Source: an uncultured Alphaproteobacteria bacterium
GTDB lineage: Bacteria; Pseudomonadota; Alphaproteobacteria; RF32; CAG-239
DNA: 64,000 nucleotides
Reading direction: 5' to 3'
Assembly (NCBI GenBank): GCA_949282205.1
Contig: CASDOS010000014.1
Location: 1-64,000, forward strand
Shown here: piece after piece, positions 15,481 to 25,123 of the stretch
Position numbering within the stretch: position 1 is the stretch's first letter
How the letters are laid out: every line of letters starts with the position of its first letter
Program-made: the position numbers and the translations under genes
The notes under the pieces: model-generated
Told to the model about the DNA's origin: nothing
Database searches by the model: none
What the model saw: the letters and a program-made list of their open reading frames with translations, nothing else

Positions 15481-17559
15481 TTAATCATCCGGCTCGGCGG
15501 CGTGCGACAGTATTTCATCTCGCTCTTTTTTTAACCCGCTTAAACGCTCGTATGACTCTTCGGTAAAGTTTTGACATATTTCTTTGGTTAATGCTTTGAT
15601 TTCTTCTTCTAAATTGCGAAGTTTGTCCTCCAGAAGGAGCTTGTCAATATTGCGGCGCAAGTCATTGATAAAAGGCGGTCGCTTTTGCAACATATCAAAT
15701 TCCCACAATTCCTTTATTTGTTTGTTCTGTGGTGTCGAACTTAATCTTTCCAATAATTCTTCCGATGATAACGGTTCTTCCGTTTCATGATATATGTCGG
15801 CAATGGTCGTCAAAAGCTCTTTTAATTTCGGATTTTTTATGTCGCTAATTAACAGTTGCTCTTCATAATCGTCTATCAATTCCGGATAAATCAGCGTGGC
15901 GGCTATTATAAAACGGATATTCTTGTCATTTTCTCCTTCCGCACTTTGTCGCAGAGTTTCCGGCGCATTACTGATTATATGATTAATTTGTGGGCGGGAG
16001 GAATTATAGTTATTGCGGCGATTATTGTTGTAGCGATTATTGCCATAACCGTTGTGCGGGCGAATATACGTCGGGGAGGGCGTGGTTCCAGTGTGTGGGG
16101 CCGCCGCTGAAGATATTTGCGGTATCGGTAACGGTTCGCTTATCGGAATATTATCCAAATAAGCCGGCGGTTCTTGAGTTGGCCGAGTGGAATTGTAGGG
16201 CGCTGGTTGCACCGTTGTCGCCTGTTGGGGGCGGGGGGCGTATGGGTGCGACTGTGGAACTGTATATTCTCGCTTTTGCCACGCGGTTTGCTTAAACGCT
16301 AAATAAATGCGATTGCGGATTTCTTGCGCATAGTAACTTCTGACTGTCGCATCTGTTATTTTAGCGACTTCCCCCAATAAAGTCTTTTCTATTAAGGCCT
16401 TCTTTTCCGGTGTTGAACTGTCTTCATTTTCCGTATATTTTTGCCACAATATATCTATCAGTGGTTTGGTCTTTTTCATCAATGCGCCAAAACTTTCTCG
16501 TCCGTGTGCCTGCAAATATTCGTCAGGATCTTGATTATCCGGCAAAAAAAGGAATTTTAGCGAATAACCGGCTTTTAATATCGGCAATACTCTGTCCACG
16601 GCGCGCATCGCCGCTTTTACTCCCGGTGAATCGCCGTCCAGACACAGTATCGGCTCTGCACATACTCGCCACGCTTCCATTATCTGTTCTTCGGTTAAGG
16701 CCGTTCCCAACGGTGCTACCGCATAACCGAAACCGTATCTGTCCAGCGCTATCACATCCATATATCCTTCGCAGATAATCAGTTTCTTTTCTTTATATGC
16801 GACTTCGCGCGCTTTGTCTAAGTTGTAGAGATTGCGACGTTTATTGAAAATAGGCGTGTCCGGCGAATTTAAATATTTCGGTTCGATTTTTTCCATCACT
16901 CGGCCGCCGAACGCGATTATCTTACCTTGCTTATTGGTTATCGGTATCATCACTCGATTGCGGAAGAAATCATGCGGGCGGCGAGATGTATCCTCCGGAA
17001 TTGCTATCAACCCCAGCTCTTTCATCTCTTTTTCATTTATGCCTTCCGCTTTAAGATACGCCATTAACGCATTGTTTTTCGGCGCAAAACCTAAACGGAA
17101 TTTTTGGATGATTTCTTTTGATAATCCGCGCTTTTCGGTGAAATATTTTAACCCTTCCGCACCATCCGGCATTCTTAATGATTTTTCAAAAAAGCTACAC
17201 GCGCATTCCATAATGTCATATAAAGATTTGCGCTCTTCTTCCTCTTTTTTGTCTCTTGACGTCAATTGCGGCATTTGCAAACCGGCTTGATGCGATAATT
17301 TTTGCAACGCGTCTATAAACGGAAGTCCATTGGCTTCCATTTCAAACTTGACAATATCGCCGTGTGCGCCGCAACCAAAGCAGTGGTAAAATCCTTTGCT
17401 TTCATTGACCGTAAATGACGGTGTCTTTTCGTTATGAAAAGGGCATAATCCCTGATATTCACGGCCTTTTTTGGTCAGCTTGACTTTGGCTCCGACAACA
17501 TCTACTATTGAAATACGAGCGCGTAATTCCTCTATATAGCGTTGCAAATCGTCGTTCAT
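15481..17559 (-). CDS. dnaG: DNA primase
   Basis: The 692-residue protein contains the N-terminal zinc finger (CPFHNEKTPSF...CFGCGAHGD, about residues 39-69), the primase core, the TOPRIM motifs (LIICEGYMDVIAL and LCLDGDSPG) and a C-terminal helicase-interaction domain. It synthesises RNA primers for replication with DnaB. A low-complexity linker rich in Pro, Asn, Tyr and Arg (about 440-540) separates the core from the C-terminal domain. No clear Shine-Dalgarno sequence is seen; yqeY lies 26 bases upstream, suggesting co-transcription. Confidence 0.97.
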   Translation of the reverse strand: MNDDLQRYIEELRARISIVDVVGAKVKLTKKGREYQGLCPFHNEKTPSFTVNESKGFYHCFGCGAHGDIVKFEMEANGLPFIDALQKLSHQAGLQMPQLTSRDKKEEEERKSLYDIMECACSFFEKSLRMPDGAEGLKYFTEKRGLSKEIIQKFRLGFAPKNNALMAYLKAEGINEKEMKELGLIAIPEDTSRRPHDFFRNRVMIPITNKQGKIIAFGGRVMEKIEPKYLNSPDTPIFNKRRNLYNLDKAREVAYKEKKLIICEGYMDVIALDRYGFGYAVAPLGTALTEEQIMEAWRVCAEPILCLDGDSPGVKAAMRAVDRVLPILKAGYSLKFLFLPDNQDPDEYLQAHGRESFGALMKKTKPLIDILWQKYTENEDSSTPEKKALIEKTLLGEVAKITDATVRSYYAQEIRNRIYLAFKQTAWQKREYTVPQSHPYAPRPQQATTVQPAPYNSTRPTQEPPAYLDNIPISEPLPIPQISSAAAPHTGTTPSPTYIRPHNGYGNNRYNNNRRNNYNSSRPQINHIISNAPETLRQSAEGENDKNIRFIIAATLIYPELIDDYEEQLLISDIKNPKLKELLTTIADIYHETEEPLSSEELLERLSSTPQNKQIKELWEFDMLQKRPPFINDLRRNIDKLLLEDKLRNLEEEIKALTKEICQNFTEESYERLSGLKKERDEILSHAAEPDD

Positions 17560-17585
17560 TTAAATTTTATATCCGTATTCTCTCT

Positions 17586-18038
17586 TTAGGACAGCATTGA
17601 TTTGATTAAACCTGATGCTTTTCCCATATCTATTTGTCCGGCATAGCCGCTTTTCAGCTCCGCCATCACTTTCCCCATGTCTTTCATTCCGGCGGCTCCG
17701 GTTTTGCTTATGACGGCACTAATTGCGGCTTTGGTTTCTTCTTCGCTTAATTGTTTAGGCAAAAAGCGCTCTATAACTTCTATCTCGCTTTGTTCTTTTG
17801 CCGCTAATTCCGGGCGACCGCCTTCTTTATATATCTTTATGGATTCATTTCTTTGTTTTATCATGCCCTGCATCATGGATAATAATTCGGCATCCGTTGC
17901 GCACTCTTTGCCGGCTCCGCGGGCTGTTACGTCTTTTTCTTTTTGCCCGGCGATTATCAGGCGTACCGCTGATACTGTTGTCATATCATGATTCTTCATT
18001 GCCTCTTTCAGGGCATTTTGCAAGTTTTCTCTTAACAT
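17586..18038 (-). CDS. yqeY: GatB/YqeY domain protein
   Basis: The 150-residue protein matches the YqeY family across its length: LKEAMKN..TTVSAVRLI, the NESIKIYKEGGRPELAAKEQSEI segment and a C-terminal helical bundle. The domain is shared with the tRNA-binding tail of amidotransferase GatB; the role of the stand-alone protein is unclear. AAAGGAG precedes the ATG. Being immediately upstream of dnaG is usual for alphaproteobacteria. Confidence 0.93.
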   Translation of the reverse strand: MLRENLQNALKEAMKNHDMTTVSAVRLIIAGQKEKDVTARGAGKECATDAELLSMMQGMIKQRNESIKIYKEGGRPELAAKEQSEIEVIERFLPKQLSEEETKAAISAVISKTGAAGMKDMGKVMAELKSGYAGQIDMGKASGLIKSMLS

Positions 18039-18095
18039 TTTTCTCTCCTTTGGGTTTAGAGTTATTCAAATATTCAATACTTGTTTCTTCTCACT

Positions 18096-19088
18096 TTACG
18101 GCTTAGCAAAGTTTAAATTCAAACTTACAGCCGAATTGCTTTTCGGGGCGGGTAGGGTGAAAATGGCGCGGGTTGTTTCTCCGCCTTTTAATTTCGACCG
18201 TTCCGGCGCAAAGCGTTCTTTCATATCATTGACCGTTATCAGTGGCACATACGTCATATACGGCGACGTGTTCTTTATTTCTGCCATGACTTTAAGTACA
18301 ACCTTCTTGTTTTCCATAACCCGATTAACGCTTATCTTCGTAAATTTGAGGTATTCTGCATTATATAATCCGCTTAATCCTATCTTTTTATACAACTCTT
18401 CCGCTTGCGGGTAATAGCTTACTATTTCTCTTCTTAAAAACAGAACGCCCGCGCACAACAACAGCAATATTAAAAAGGCTGATGTTTTTTTATATCCCTT
18501 AAAAGGTTTCGGTGTATCAAACCTGTCTGCCGGCGTTACTTTTAAATTGTATTCTCTCTCATTTTCACCGAACAAATGAGGTTCTTTGCGATATTCTTCC
18601 GACGATTTCTCTTTTATCGGCGCCGTACTGATTGTGAATGATGTTCCTTGATCCGACGTCAGCGTTATTTCATTTTGTTTCTGCGCCGCTCCCAATATTA
18701 CCGCTGAAGACATGGTTTGCGGCGGAATAGGGCTTGCTTCCGTCGGTTTCGATGTTTGCGGGGAGGTAATCGGTGCGACTAAGTGTGGATTGCCTTCTTG
18801 TTTTAATAATTCCGACGAAGACAACGTTTTACGCCCAGATTTGCCATCCGCGGGGACGATAAATTCTTTTCTTTCCGACGGCCACGGACGTTCCGGCGGT
18901 TTGGTCACATCCAGTTCCTCTATGTATGGAGCTTCATATTCTTTTTCTTCTTCATACCCAAGTGCATCGCTTCGCATGGCGTGCCATACGTTTGAGCATG
19001 ACTGACAACGAAACTTTTGACCTGTCTTACCGATTAAATCATCCGGTATTTCGTATATACAATGACATTTGGGACAACTTATTAGCAT
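18096..19088 (-). CDS. Zinc-ribbon (MJ0042-type) membrane protein with DUF3426-like C-terminus
   Basis: The 330-residue protein starts with a zinc ribbon (CPKC...CQSC within the first 35 residues), continues with a polar linker, one membrane segment (FLILLLLCAGVLFL, around residue 206) and a C-terminal periplasmic domain of DUF3426 type (SVNRVMENKKVVLKVMAEIKN). Such proteins often lie beside ftsE-ftsX in alphaproteobacteria; here it points away from them. The role is unknown. AAGGAAGG lies before the ATG. Confidence 0.85.
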   Translation of the reverse strand: MLISCPKCHCIYEIPDDLIGKTGQKFRCQSCSNVWHAMRSDALGYEEEKEYEAPYIEELDVTKPPERPWPSERKEFIVPADGKSGRKTLSSSELLKQEGNPHLVAPITSPQTSKPTEASPIPPQTMSSAVILGAAQKQNEITLTSDQGTSFTISTAPIKEKSSEEYRKEPHLFGENEREYNLKVTPADRFDTPKPFKGYKKTSAFLILLLLCAGVLFLRREIVSYYPQAEELYKKIGLSGLYNAEYLKFTKISVNRVMENKKVVLKVMAEIKNTSPYMTYVPLITVNDMKERFAPERSKLKGGETTRAIFTLPAPKSNSAVSLNLNFAKP

Positions 19089-19224
19089 CTGACCTTCCTT
19101 TTTTTATTTCTTGTTAGTATATAAAGAAAAAATATTTAATCAAATCTTTTTTGGGGCTATGGTTTAAAAAATGTTATTTTTCTTTATGAGCTAATAACTT
19201 TTATAGTTGACGGCTCTTTTTTAT

Positions 19225-19872
19225 ATGGTGGTCATGGTGCGACAAAACAAGAGTTCGGGTGAAAATGACGAGGAAATCGTTGTTTTACCTAAAAAACAAA
19301 AAACAGAAAAAAAGAAAGGCTCGCGCAGACGTCTTGTGGCTAAGCCTACTACTTCCGTTGCAGAAGTCAAGGAGTTGTCTTTGCAGGCTACTTATGCGAA
19401 AACTCAAAATCTTGCTTATCCCGGGGCAGATGCTCTTGCTTTATTGATGCTTTATCTTATTCTGGATATCTTGTTGTTGATCGGGTTTGCTCGCTTCAAA
19501 CTCCTTTTTATCGCTGTCCTGTTTGTTGCGGCTTATCTTTTGAATAAAAATCAAAAAGCTAATCTTTTGCTGGCTTGGCTATCGTTTCTTTCTTTTTTGT
19601 TTATCGGCGGCGTCGTCGCTTTCTTCTTTAATCATCACGCTGAACTTGCTGACGAAAACTTAAACTTTATCAACGGTCACCAAGTGGTTGATTTCTTTTC
19701 CGTCGAATCTTTGTTGTGGACATTGCTGCTATTGGGTATTGTGTTTGTCGTGCTTATATATTATCCAAAAAAGAAAGAGCATATCTCGTTGGCTTTGGAA
19801 TGGCGGGTCGCTTTCTTTAATATGCTGCTGTTTTGGGGATTCATGTATCTTGTATTTCAAAACGCTGCATAG
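19225..19872 (+). CDS. Multi-pass membrane protein beside ftsE
   Basis: The roughly 215-residue protein has a basic N-terminal segment (KKQKTEKKKGSRRRL) and five probable membrane segments. No family was recognised. ATG 19225 or ATG 19234 could be the start. The gene ends 31 bases before ftsE, so it is probably co-transcribed with the divisome genes, and a link to division or the envelope is an inference from that. Confidence 0.7.
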   Translation: MVVMVRQNKSSGENDEEIVVLPKKQKTEKKKGSRRRLVAKPTTSVAEVKELSLQATYAKTQNLAYPGADALALLMLYLILDILLLIGFARFKLLFIAVLFVAAYLLNKNQKANLLLAWLSFLSFLFIGGVVAFFFNHHAELADENLNFINGHQVVDFFSVESLLWTLLLLGIVFVVLIYYPKKKEHISLALEWRVAFFNMLLFWGFMYLVFQNAA

Positions 19873-19903
19873 GTGAAGAAAATGAAAAATGATTGGAGAT
19901 AAT

Positions 19904-20602
19904 ATGGATACGGAACAATTTGAACCGATTGTGGAAATGAAAAATGTCGCTTTGGCCTATGGAGATAATCCCAATGTGCTTAAAAATATTAATTTTTCTT
20001 TTCGACGCGGGTCTATCCACTTTCTTACTGGAAAAAGCGGCGCCGGTAAAACGTCTCTGCTCTCTATGCTCTATCTGGCTCAGAAACCTACCGACGGAAC
20101 TTTGAAAGTCTTTGGTAATAATGTGGCTTTGACCGATCGCGATACTTTGGCTTTTTTAAGACGGCGAATCGGAGTTGTTTTTCAGGATTTCCGACTTTTG
20201 GAACACCTTAGCGTCTTTGATAATGTCGCTCTACCTTTGCGTATTCGCGGTATGAAAGAAAAGGAAATTCGACAACGCGTTATCGAATTACTCGCTTGGG
20301 TGGAACTTTCTCACAATATGTATGTGAAAAGTTCCGAAATTTCCGGGGGGGAAAAACAACGCGTCGCTATTGCTCGTGCCGTTATTAATCGCCCAGAACT
20401 CTTGTTGGCGGATGAACCTACAGGTAATGTCGATAGCGAAATCGCGCTGAAATTGATGAAATTATTTGCGGAACTCAATCGTTTGGGCACAACGGTCGTT
20501 ATTGCTACTCACTCTAACGAATTGATGCGACGTTATAATTATCCGCGCTTGGTGTTGGCCGACGGTAATCTTTCTTATCTCAAAGATACTTCGGAAAGTT
20601 AG
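19904..20602 (+). CDS. ftsE: Cell division ATP-binding protein FtsE
   Basis: The 232-residue ABC ATPase has Walker [10 protein letters not shown], signature [13 protein letters not shown] and Walker [10 protein letters not shown]. FtsE with FtsX activates peptidoglycan hydrolases at the septum. ATG 19904 was chosen over an in-frame ATG at 19889 because GGAG sits 5 bases before it. ftsX follows after 38 bases. Confidence 0.95.
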   Translation: MDTEQFEPIVEMKNVALAYGDNPNVLKNINFSFRRGSIHFLTGKSGAGKTSLLSMLYLAQKPTDGTLKVFGNNVALTDRDTLAFLRRRIGVVFQDFRLLEHLSVFDNVALPLRIRGMKEKEIRQRVIELLAWVELSHNMYVKSSEISGGEKQRVAIARAVINRPELLLADEPTGNVDSEIALKLMKLFAELNRLGTTVVIATHSNELMRRYNYPRLVLADGNLSYLKDTSES

Positions 20603-20640
20603 TTGCTGACTCTGTTTCTTTTTGTGGTGAGGAATCTTAT

Positions 20641-21678
20641 ATGAAGGTGACAGAAATGGATGAAATTAAACAAGCTCAGACTTTGGAAAATAAACTCGCT
20701 CCAAAGGGATCTTTGCTCAGAAACGGTAATCCCGTTTCTAAGGCTACGGCTAAACAACGCGCCGCTCGTATTCGCGAACTGCGACGGCAGAAAGCTCCGG
20801 CCGATAAAAATCAAGAACTGCCTATTGATGAAGGTTATTCCAAAACCTTTTTACGCGTTACTGTTGCCGTTTCCGTCTTTTTATTCGCAATTACTCTTGC
20901 CGGTGTACTCGGTATTAACTCTATGTTTGAAAATTCCAGAAATCAGGTCGTGTCTAACTTTACCGTGCAGGTGTTACCTTTGCCTGATGCGCAAGATAGT
21001 CGTGATGATTTACTCAAAATCGTTAATTTTTTGGAAAAATATCCCGATGTCGAACAAGTTACCGTCTTGAGTGATGCTGAGCTCCGTGCTCTGCTACAAC
21101 CTTGGCTCGGCGTTAATGTCGATATCGAAATCCTCCCAATCCCCAAACTCCTCGATGTTAAAATCAGAAACGGACGTAATTTCGATTATCGTGAATTAAC
21201 CGTGCGACTTTCCGAAATTTCCGCTCAAGCATCCATTAATGATCATAATCTTTGGCTATCCAGATTGCTTAGATTTATTAACTCCTTAAAATTGCTCGCC
21301 GTTACCGTTCTTGTTTTAGTGGCGGGGGGCTGTGTCGCTTCTATTGTTTATGCGGCGAAAACCGGTCTTAATGTTCATCGAGATATTATCTCTATTTTGC
21401 ATACCATGGGCGCTACCGATGAATATATTGCTATTAACTATGTTAAACAAATTTCACAAATGTCCGCTGTTGCCGGTATCGTCGGCGCTATCCTCTCCGT
21501 GCCGGCTATCCTTGTTATCGGTCATATGGCGCAGGGAATCGAGGCGGGTATCTTTAATTCCGCAACTTTCGGAATGGAAAATTGGGTTTTTATTCTTCTG
21601 CTTCCCTTTGTTTCCGCAGCACTGGTCGCTCTTACCGCTTATGTAACCGTGGTTAGAACTTTGCGCCATATGGTCTAA
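20641..21678 (+). CDS. ftsX: Cell division protein FtsX
   Basis: The 345-residue protein has a basic cytoplasmic N-terminus, a first membrane segment near residues 65-90, a periplasmic domain and three C-terminal segments, the four-pass plan of FtsX. It transmits ATP hydrolysis by FtsE to periplasmic hydrolase activators. GTGAGGA precedes the ATG. Confidence 0.93.
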   Translation: MKVTEMDEIKQAQTLENKLAPKGSLLRNGNPVSKATAKQRAARIRELRRQKAPADKNQELPIDEGYSKTFLRVTVAVSVFLFAITLAGVLGINSMFENSRNQVVSNFTVQVLPLPDAQDSRDDLLKIVNFLEKYPDVEQVTVLSDAELRALLQPWLGVNVDIEILPIPKLLDVKIRNGRNFDYRELTVRLSEISAQASINDHNLWLSRLLRFINSLKLLAVTVLVLVAGGCVASIVYAAKTGLNVHRDIISILHTMGATDEYIAINYVKQISQMSAVAGIVGAILSVPAILVIGHMAQGIEAGIFNSATFGMENWVFILLLPFVSAALVALTAYVTVVRTLRHMV

Positions 21679-21697
21679 AACCTTTGCGAGTGAAACT

Positions 21698-23239
21698 ATG
21701 AACTTGTGGGCTAATCGATTGTTGAACTTTATCGCACTGATGGGGCTTTATTTATTCTGTGTGATGGCTTTTTATCTTTCGACAAACAATTGCTACTTTC
21801 TTGGGGGGAAATTTATTGATTTCTCTCTCTTAGGCTGGTTCTTAATGCTCGCTATTTGGGGCGGGGCTCTTATTATTTATTTTCGCAAAAAAGAAAACTA
21901 TCTGCTCTTTTTTGCTATACAATTGACTGTGATTTGTTTTGCTTTTGATTGGTGGAGATTGTTTGCTTTTGCGGCTAATTTATCCGCTAAATCGTATATT
22001 AATACCCTCTTGATTATTGAATTTATTGCAGTTCTGATTGCTTGGCACATTAAAAATAATTTACTGCTTTCTTCTGCTTTAATCGCTTTGCTCTTGATTT
22101 ATACCGGCGGAATGATTGCTTATCCAGCTTTGTTGTCGTGGAACCAGACATTAACTGTTTCTACTGTTTGGGCTCTGATGGCGGCTTTGTTTTTTTCTCA
22201 TTGGCTTAAAACTAAATTTATTCTGCTTTTCGCTATAATTTTACTTGGTGTTTGGGGCGGGTATTCATTTTATCATACGAGTGGTATTCATTTTTATGAG
22301 CCTAAAATTACTAAACCTGCCGGAAATGTTAAAGTCAGTATCGTTGTTCCTGTTTATAATGCCGAAAAAACTTTAGAGCGTTGTTTAGACTCTCTGCGCA
22401 AACAAACTCTTAAAGATATTGAAATTATCTGCGTTAATGACGGTTCTTCCGATAAATCTCCTCAAATCTTGGCTGAATATGCGGCTCATGATGCTCGTTT
22501 TAAAGTGATTACACAGGAAAATAAATATGTCGGCGCGGCCAGAAATGCCGGAATTGCTCTCGCATCGGGGGAATTTGTCGGTTTTGTTGATAGCGATGAC
22601 TGGGTTTCTCTTGATTATTTTGAGGATATGTACCAGACGGCTTTGAAATATAATACCGATATTGTTATGGCCGGAAATGTTATGGAAATTCACAACACTA
22701 CTTTGACTAAAAGACAAGCTGCGTACGTTGATAGATACTTCTTAGCAAAGAAAATTATTTCTCTGCCGCTTGATGATGTGATGTTGTTGAGAAGATTGGT
22801 TTGGGATAAAATTTATCGACGTTCTTTTCTTCTTGAATACCATGTGAAAAGTACTTATCGGCGGGCGCTTTATGAGGATTTTTATTTCTTTTTACAGACA
22901 ATCTTGCCTCAGAAACCTATTGCGGTTGCTCTAAATGCTACATATTACTATTTTATGAAAAATACTTCGCTCAGTCGTGCTTCTAATTTTTCTCTTGACG
23001 ATGAATCGCCTTTGTTGTTTGTTGATGTTGATAAACTTGTGGAAAATTATCCGTTGAGGAATGAAATTAGACAAAAATGGCGCACCTATATCCAAAATAT
23101 GCGTATACATTATCTGAAAGATTATAATGATGCTCTCAATCCCGTACTGCAACCTCTGTGGCAGAAACTATGCTCTGATTTGTTCCCTCTGGATAATTTT
23201 GATTTTGAACACGCCGAGCAGAAACTTAATCTTTTTTAG
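21698..23239 (+). CDS. GT2 glycosyltransferase with an N-terminal membrane domain
   Basis: Residues 1 to about 205 contain six or so membrane segments; residues from about 211 form a GT-A family 2 domain (VSIVVPVYNAEKTLERCLDSL, NDGSSDKSPQI, GFVDSDDWVS as the DxD-type motif). It probably adds a sugar to an envelope polymer. It lies between ftsX and the ydcF-like gene, which are adjacent in many alphaproteobacteria, so it may be an insertion there. Donor and acceptor are unknown. Confidence 0.88.
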   Translation: MNLWANRLLNFIALMGLYLFCVMAFYLSTNNCYFLGGKFIDFSLLGWFLMLAIWGGALIIYFRKKENYLLFFAIQLTVICFAFDWWRLFAFAANLSAKSYINTLLIIEFIAVLIAWHIKNNLLLSSALIALLLIYTGGMIAYPALLSWNQTLTVSTVWALMAALFFSHWLKTKFILLFAIILLGVWGGYSFYHTSGIHFYEPKITKPAGNVKVSIVVPVYNAEKTLERCLDSLRKQTLKDIEIICVNDGSSDKSPQILAEYAAHDARFKVITQENKYVGAARNAGIALASGEFVGFVDSDDWVSLDYFEDMYQTALKYNTDIVMAGNVMEIHNTTLTKRQAAYVDRYFLAKKIISLPLDDVMLLRRLVWDKIYRRSFLLEYHVKSTYRRALYEDFYFFLQTILPQKPIAVALNATYYYFMKNTSLSRASNFSLDDESPLLFVDVDKLVENYPLRNEIRQKWRTYIQNMRIHYLKDYNDALNPVLQPLWQKLCSDLFPLDNFDFEHAEQKLNLF

Positions 23240-23315
23240 GTAATTGTGGAGAAAGTGAAAAAAAGTGTGGGAAATTGAGGCGCTGCGGCGTATATTGACC
23301 GTAAAGTGAGGTTTT

Positions 23316-25106
23316 ATGTGGAATAGGCTCGGTGTTCTCGCCGCTTTGGGCGCGGTAATCTTGTTTTTTCTATGGTTGGGCGGATTTTTTATCTTTAACC
23401 GTACCGTCTTTGCTTATGTCAAAAATAATTATTCCGATATTGACGGACACTCTTTGACACAATCGGAAAATTTGGCCCAACGCTATGTTGATTCCTTGTT
23501 TGATAAAAAAAATCAACAACGGGATTTTGTCGCTTTTCAAACCTATGATACCAAACCGTTTGATGTTCGCCTGATTGCTCTGTATCTGCCGCAATTTCAT
23601 CAATTTAACGAGAATAATCTTTGGCATGGTCGGGGATTTACAGAATGGTCTAATGTTACCGCCGCTAAACCTCTCTTTGTCGGCCATTATCAGCCTAAAC
23701 TCCCAATCGATGTCGGGTTTTATGACCTTGCTCATGATGATGTTATGAATAGACAAATCGAACTCGCTCAAAATTACGGTATCGGCGTTTTTGCTTTTTA
23801 TTACTATTGGTTCTCCGGAAAAAAATTGATGGAGAAACCTATCTATAATTATTTGGCTAATCCTCATCTCGATTTTCCGTTTTGCTTGAACTGGGCTAAC
23901 GAAAATTGGTCCAAACGTTGGGACGGCGGTAATCATGAACTCTTAGTCGAACAAACTTTCTCTCGTGATGATTTTGAACGTTTTGCTCAGGATTTGCTGC
24001 CTTTCTTCCAAGATAAACGCTATATTCGTATTGACGGCAGACCTTTATTTATTATCTATCGTCCGGCAGTGTTTGATAAAGCTCTGTTTGTCGAATTTAC
24101 GCAATACCTCCGCCGGTTTATGACTGAAAAAGGTGTCGGTAATCCTTACCTTATTGCCACGAAGGCTTTTGGATTTTTTGATAATCCTCATGAATGGGGC
24201 TTGGATGCCGTGATGGAATTTGAGCTCAACGATATTTACGGATTGCGGCAAAAAAATGTTGCTAAAATTGATGCTTCTGCCGATTTTCGTATCTATGACT
24301 GGGCGGAATACATCAGAGCCGATAAAATGGTTAAAGACTATACTTATAAAACCTTTCGCACCGTTTTTCCGCGTTGGGATAATACGCCGCGTAAGGCTTA
24401 TTCTGGTGCCCTTATTTTTGACGGGACAACACCTGATATCTATGCTCAATGGCTTGATTATGCCGTTAAATCTACTCGGCATAATATGAACGGTGATGAA
24501 CGTATCGTCTTTATTAACGCTTGGAACGAATGGGCGGAAGGGGCTATGCTTGAACCTGATAAACGTTTCGGTTACGCTTATCTTGATATGACACGAAAAG
24601 TTTTGGACGGTGATTTTAATGATAATTCAGGTAACCCTACGCCGATTGGTATTGCGGTTTTAACCGGCGGAATTAACCGCATTGAAAAAGCTATACAGTT
24701 GCTTAATGACGGTGTGGGCGAACGTTTACTTATTTCCGGTGTGCGTCCGGGGACAAGTTTGAATCTTATTACTTCTCGAAAAGATGTTGTCCTTAAAAAT
24801 CAACAACCGATTGATTTGGGCTATGAAGCTACTGATACAGTCGGTAATGCCAAAGAAGTGCGCGAATGGACCGAAAAATATCATATTAACGAATTTTATG
24901 TCGTCACTTCTTTTTATCATATCCCGCGCAGCCGTTTGGAACTTCAACATGAAATGCCTGACGCCGTGATGCATTTTGTCGCGGTTGATACGCCGAACGT
25001 CTTACCATATTGGTGGAAAAATTGGCGCAGTTTCAAATTTATGGCGGCGGAATATACAAAATTCTTAATTGTTTATTTACAATACGCTTTTGACAGATTT
25101 TTCTAA
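23316..25106 (+). CDS. YdcF/DUF218-like protein with an inserted WbsX-type domain
   Basis: The 596-residue protein reads as one gene split by another. Residues 7-28 are a membrane anchor (FFLWLGGFFIF) as in alphaproteobacterial YdcF proteins. Residues from about 83 to 435 are a WbsX-type domain (LIALYLPQFHQF, GRGFTEWSNV, CLNWANENWSKRW, NAWNEWAEGAMLEP), a family found in O-antigen and rhamnan synthesis clusters. Residues from about 443 to 596 are a DUF218 domain (IAVLTGGINRIEKAIQLL, LLISGVRPGTS, VTSFYHIPRSRLE). The reading frame is intact and GTGAGG precedes the ATG. It is the ydcF slot of the ftsE-ftsX-ydcF-plsC order, so the nested domain is probably a lineage-specific addition to envelope polysaccharide work. 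Confidence 0.85.
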   Translation: MWNRLGVLAALGAVILFFLWLGGFFIFNRTVFAYVKNNYSDIDGHSLTQSENLAQRYVDSLFDKKNQQRDFVAFQTYDTKPFDVRLIALYLPQFHQFNENNLWHGRGFTEWSNVTAAKPLFVGHYQPKLPIDVGFYDLAHDDVMNRQIELAQNYGIGVFAFYYYWFSGKKLMEKPIYNYLANPHLDFPFCLNWANENWSKRWDGGNHELLVEQTFSRDDFERFAQDLLPFFQDKRYIRIDGRPLFIIYRPAVFDKALFVEFTQYLRRFMTEKGVGNPYLIATKAFGFFDNPHEWGLDAVMEFELNDIYGLRQKNVAKIDASADFRIYDWAEYIRADKMVKDYTYKTFRTVFPRWDNTPRKAYSGALIFDGTTPDIYAQWLDYAVKSTRHNMNGDERIVFINAWNEWAEGAMLEPDKRFGYAYLDMTRKVLDGDFNDNSGNPTPIGIAVLTGGINRIEKAIQLLNDGVGERLLISGVRPGTSLNLITSRKDVVLKNQQPIDLGYEATDTVGNAKEVREWTEKYHINEFYVVTSFYHIPRSRLELQHEMPDAVMHFVAVDTPNVLPYWWKNWRSFKFMAAEYTKFLIVYLQYAFDRFF

Positions 25107-25123
25107 AATAAGGATGGTTGATA

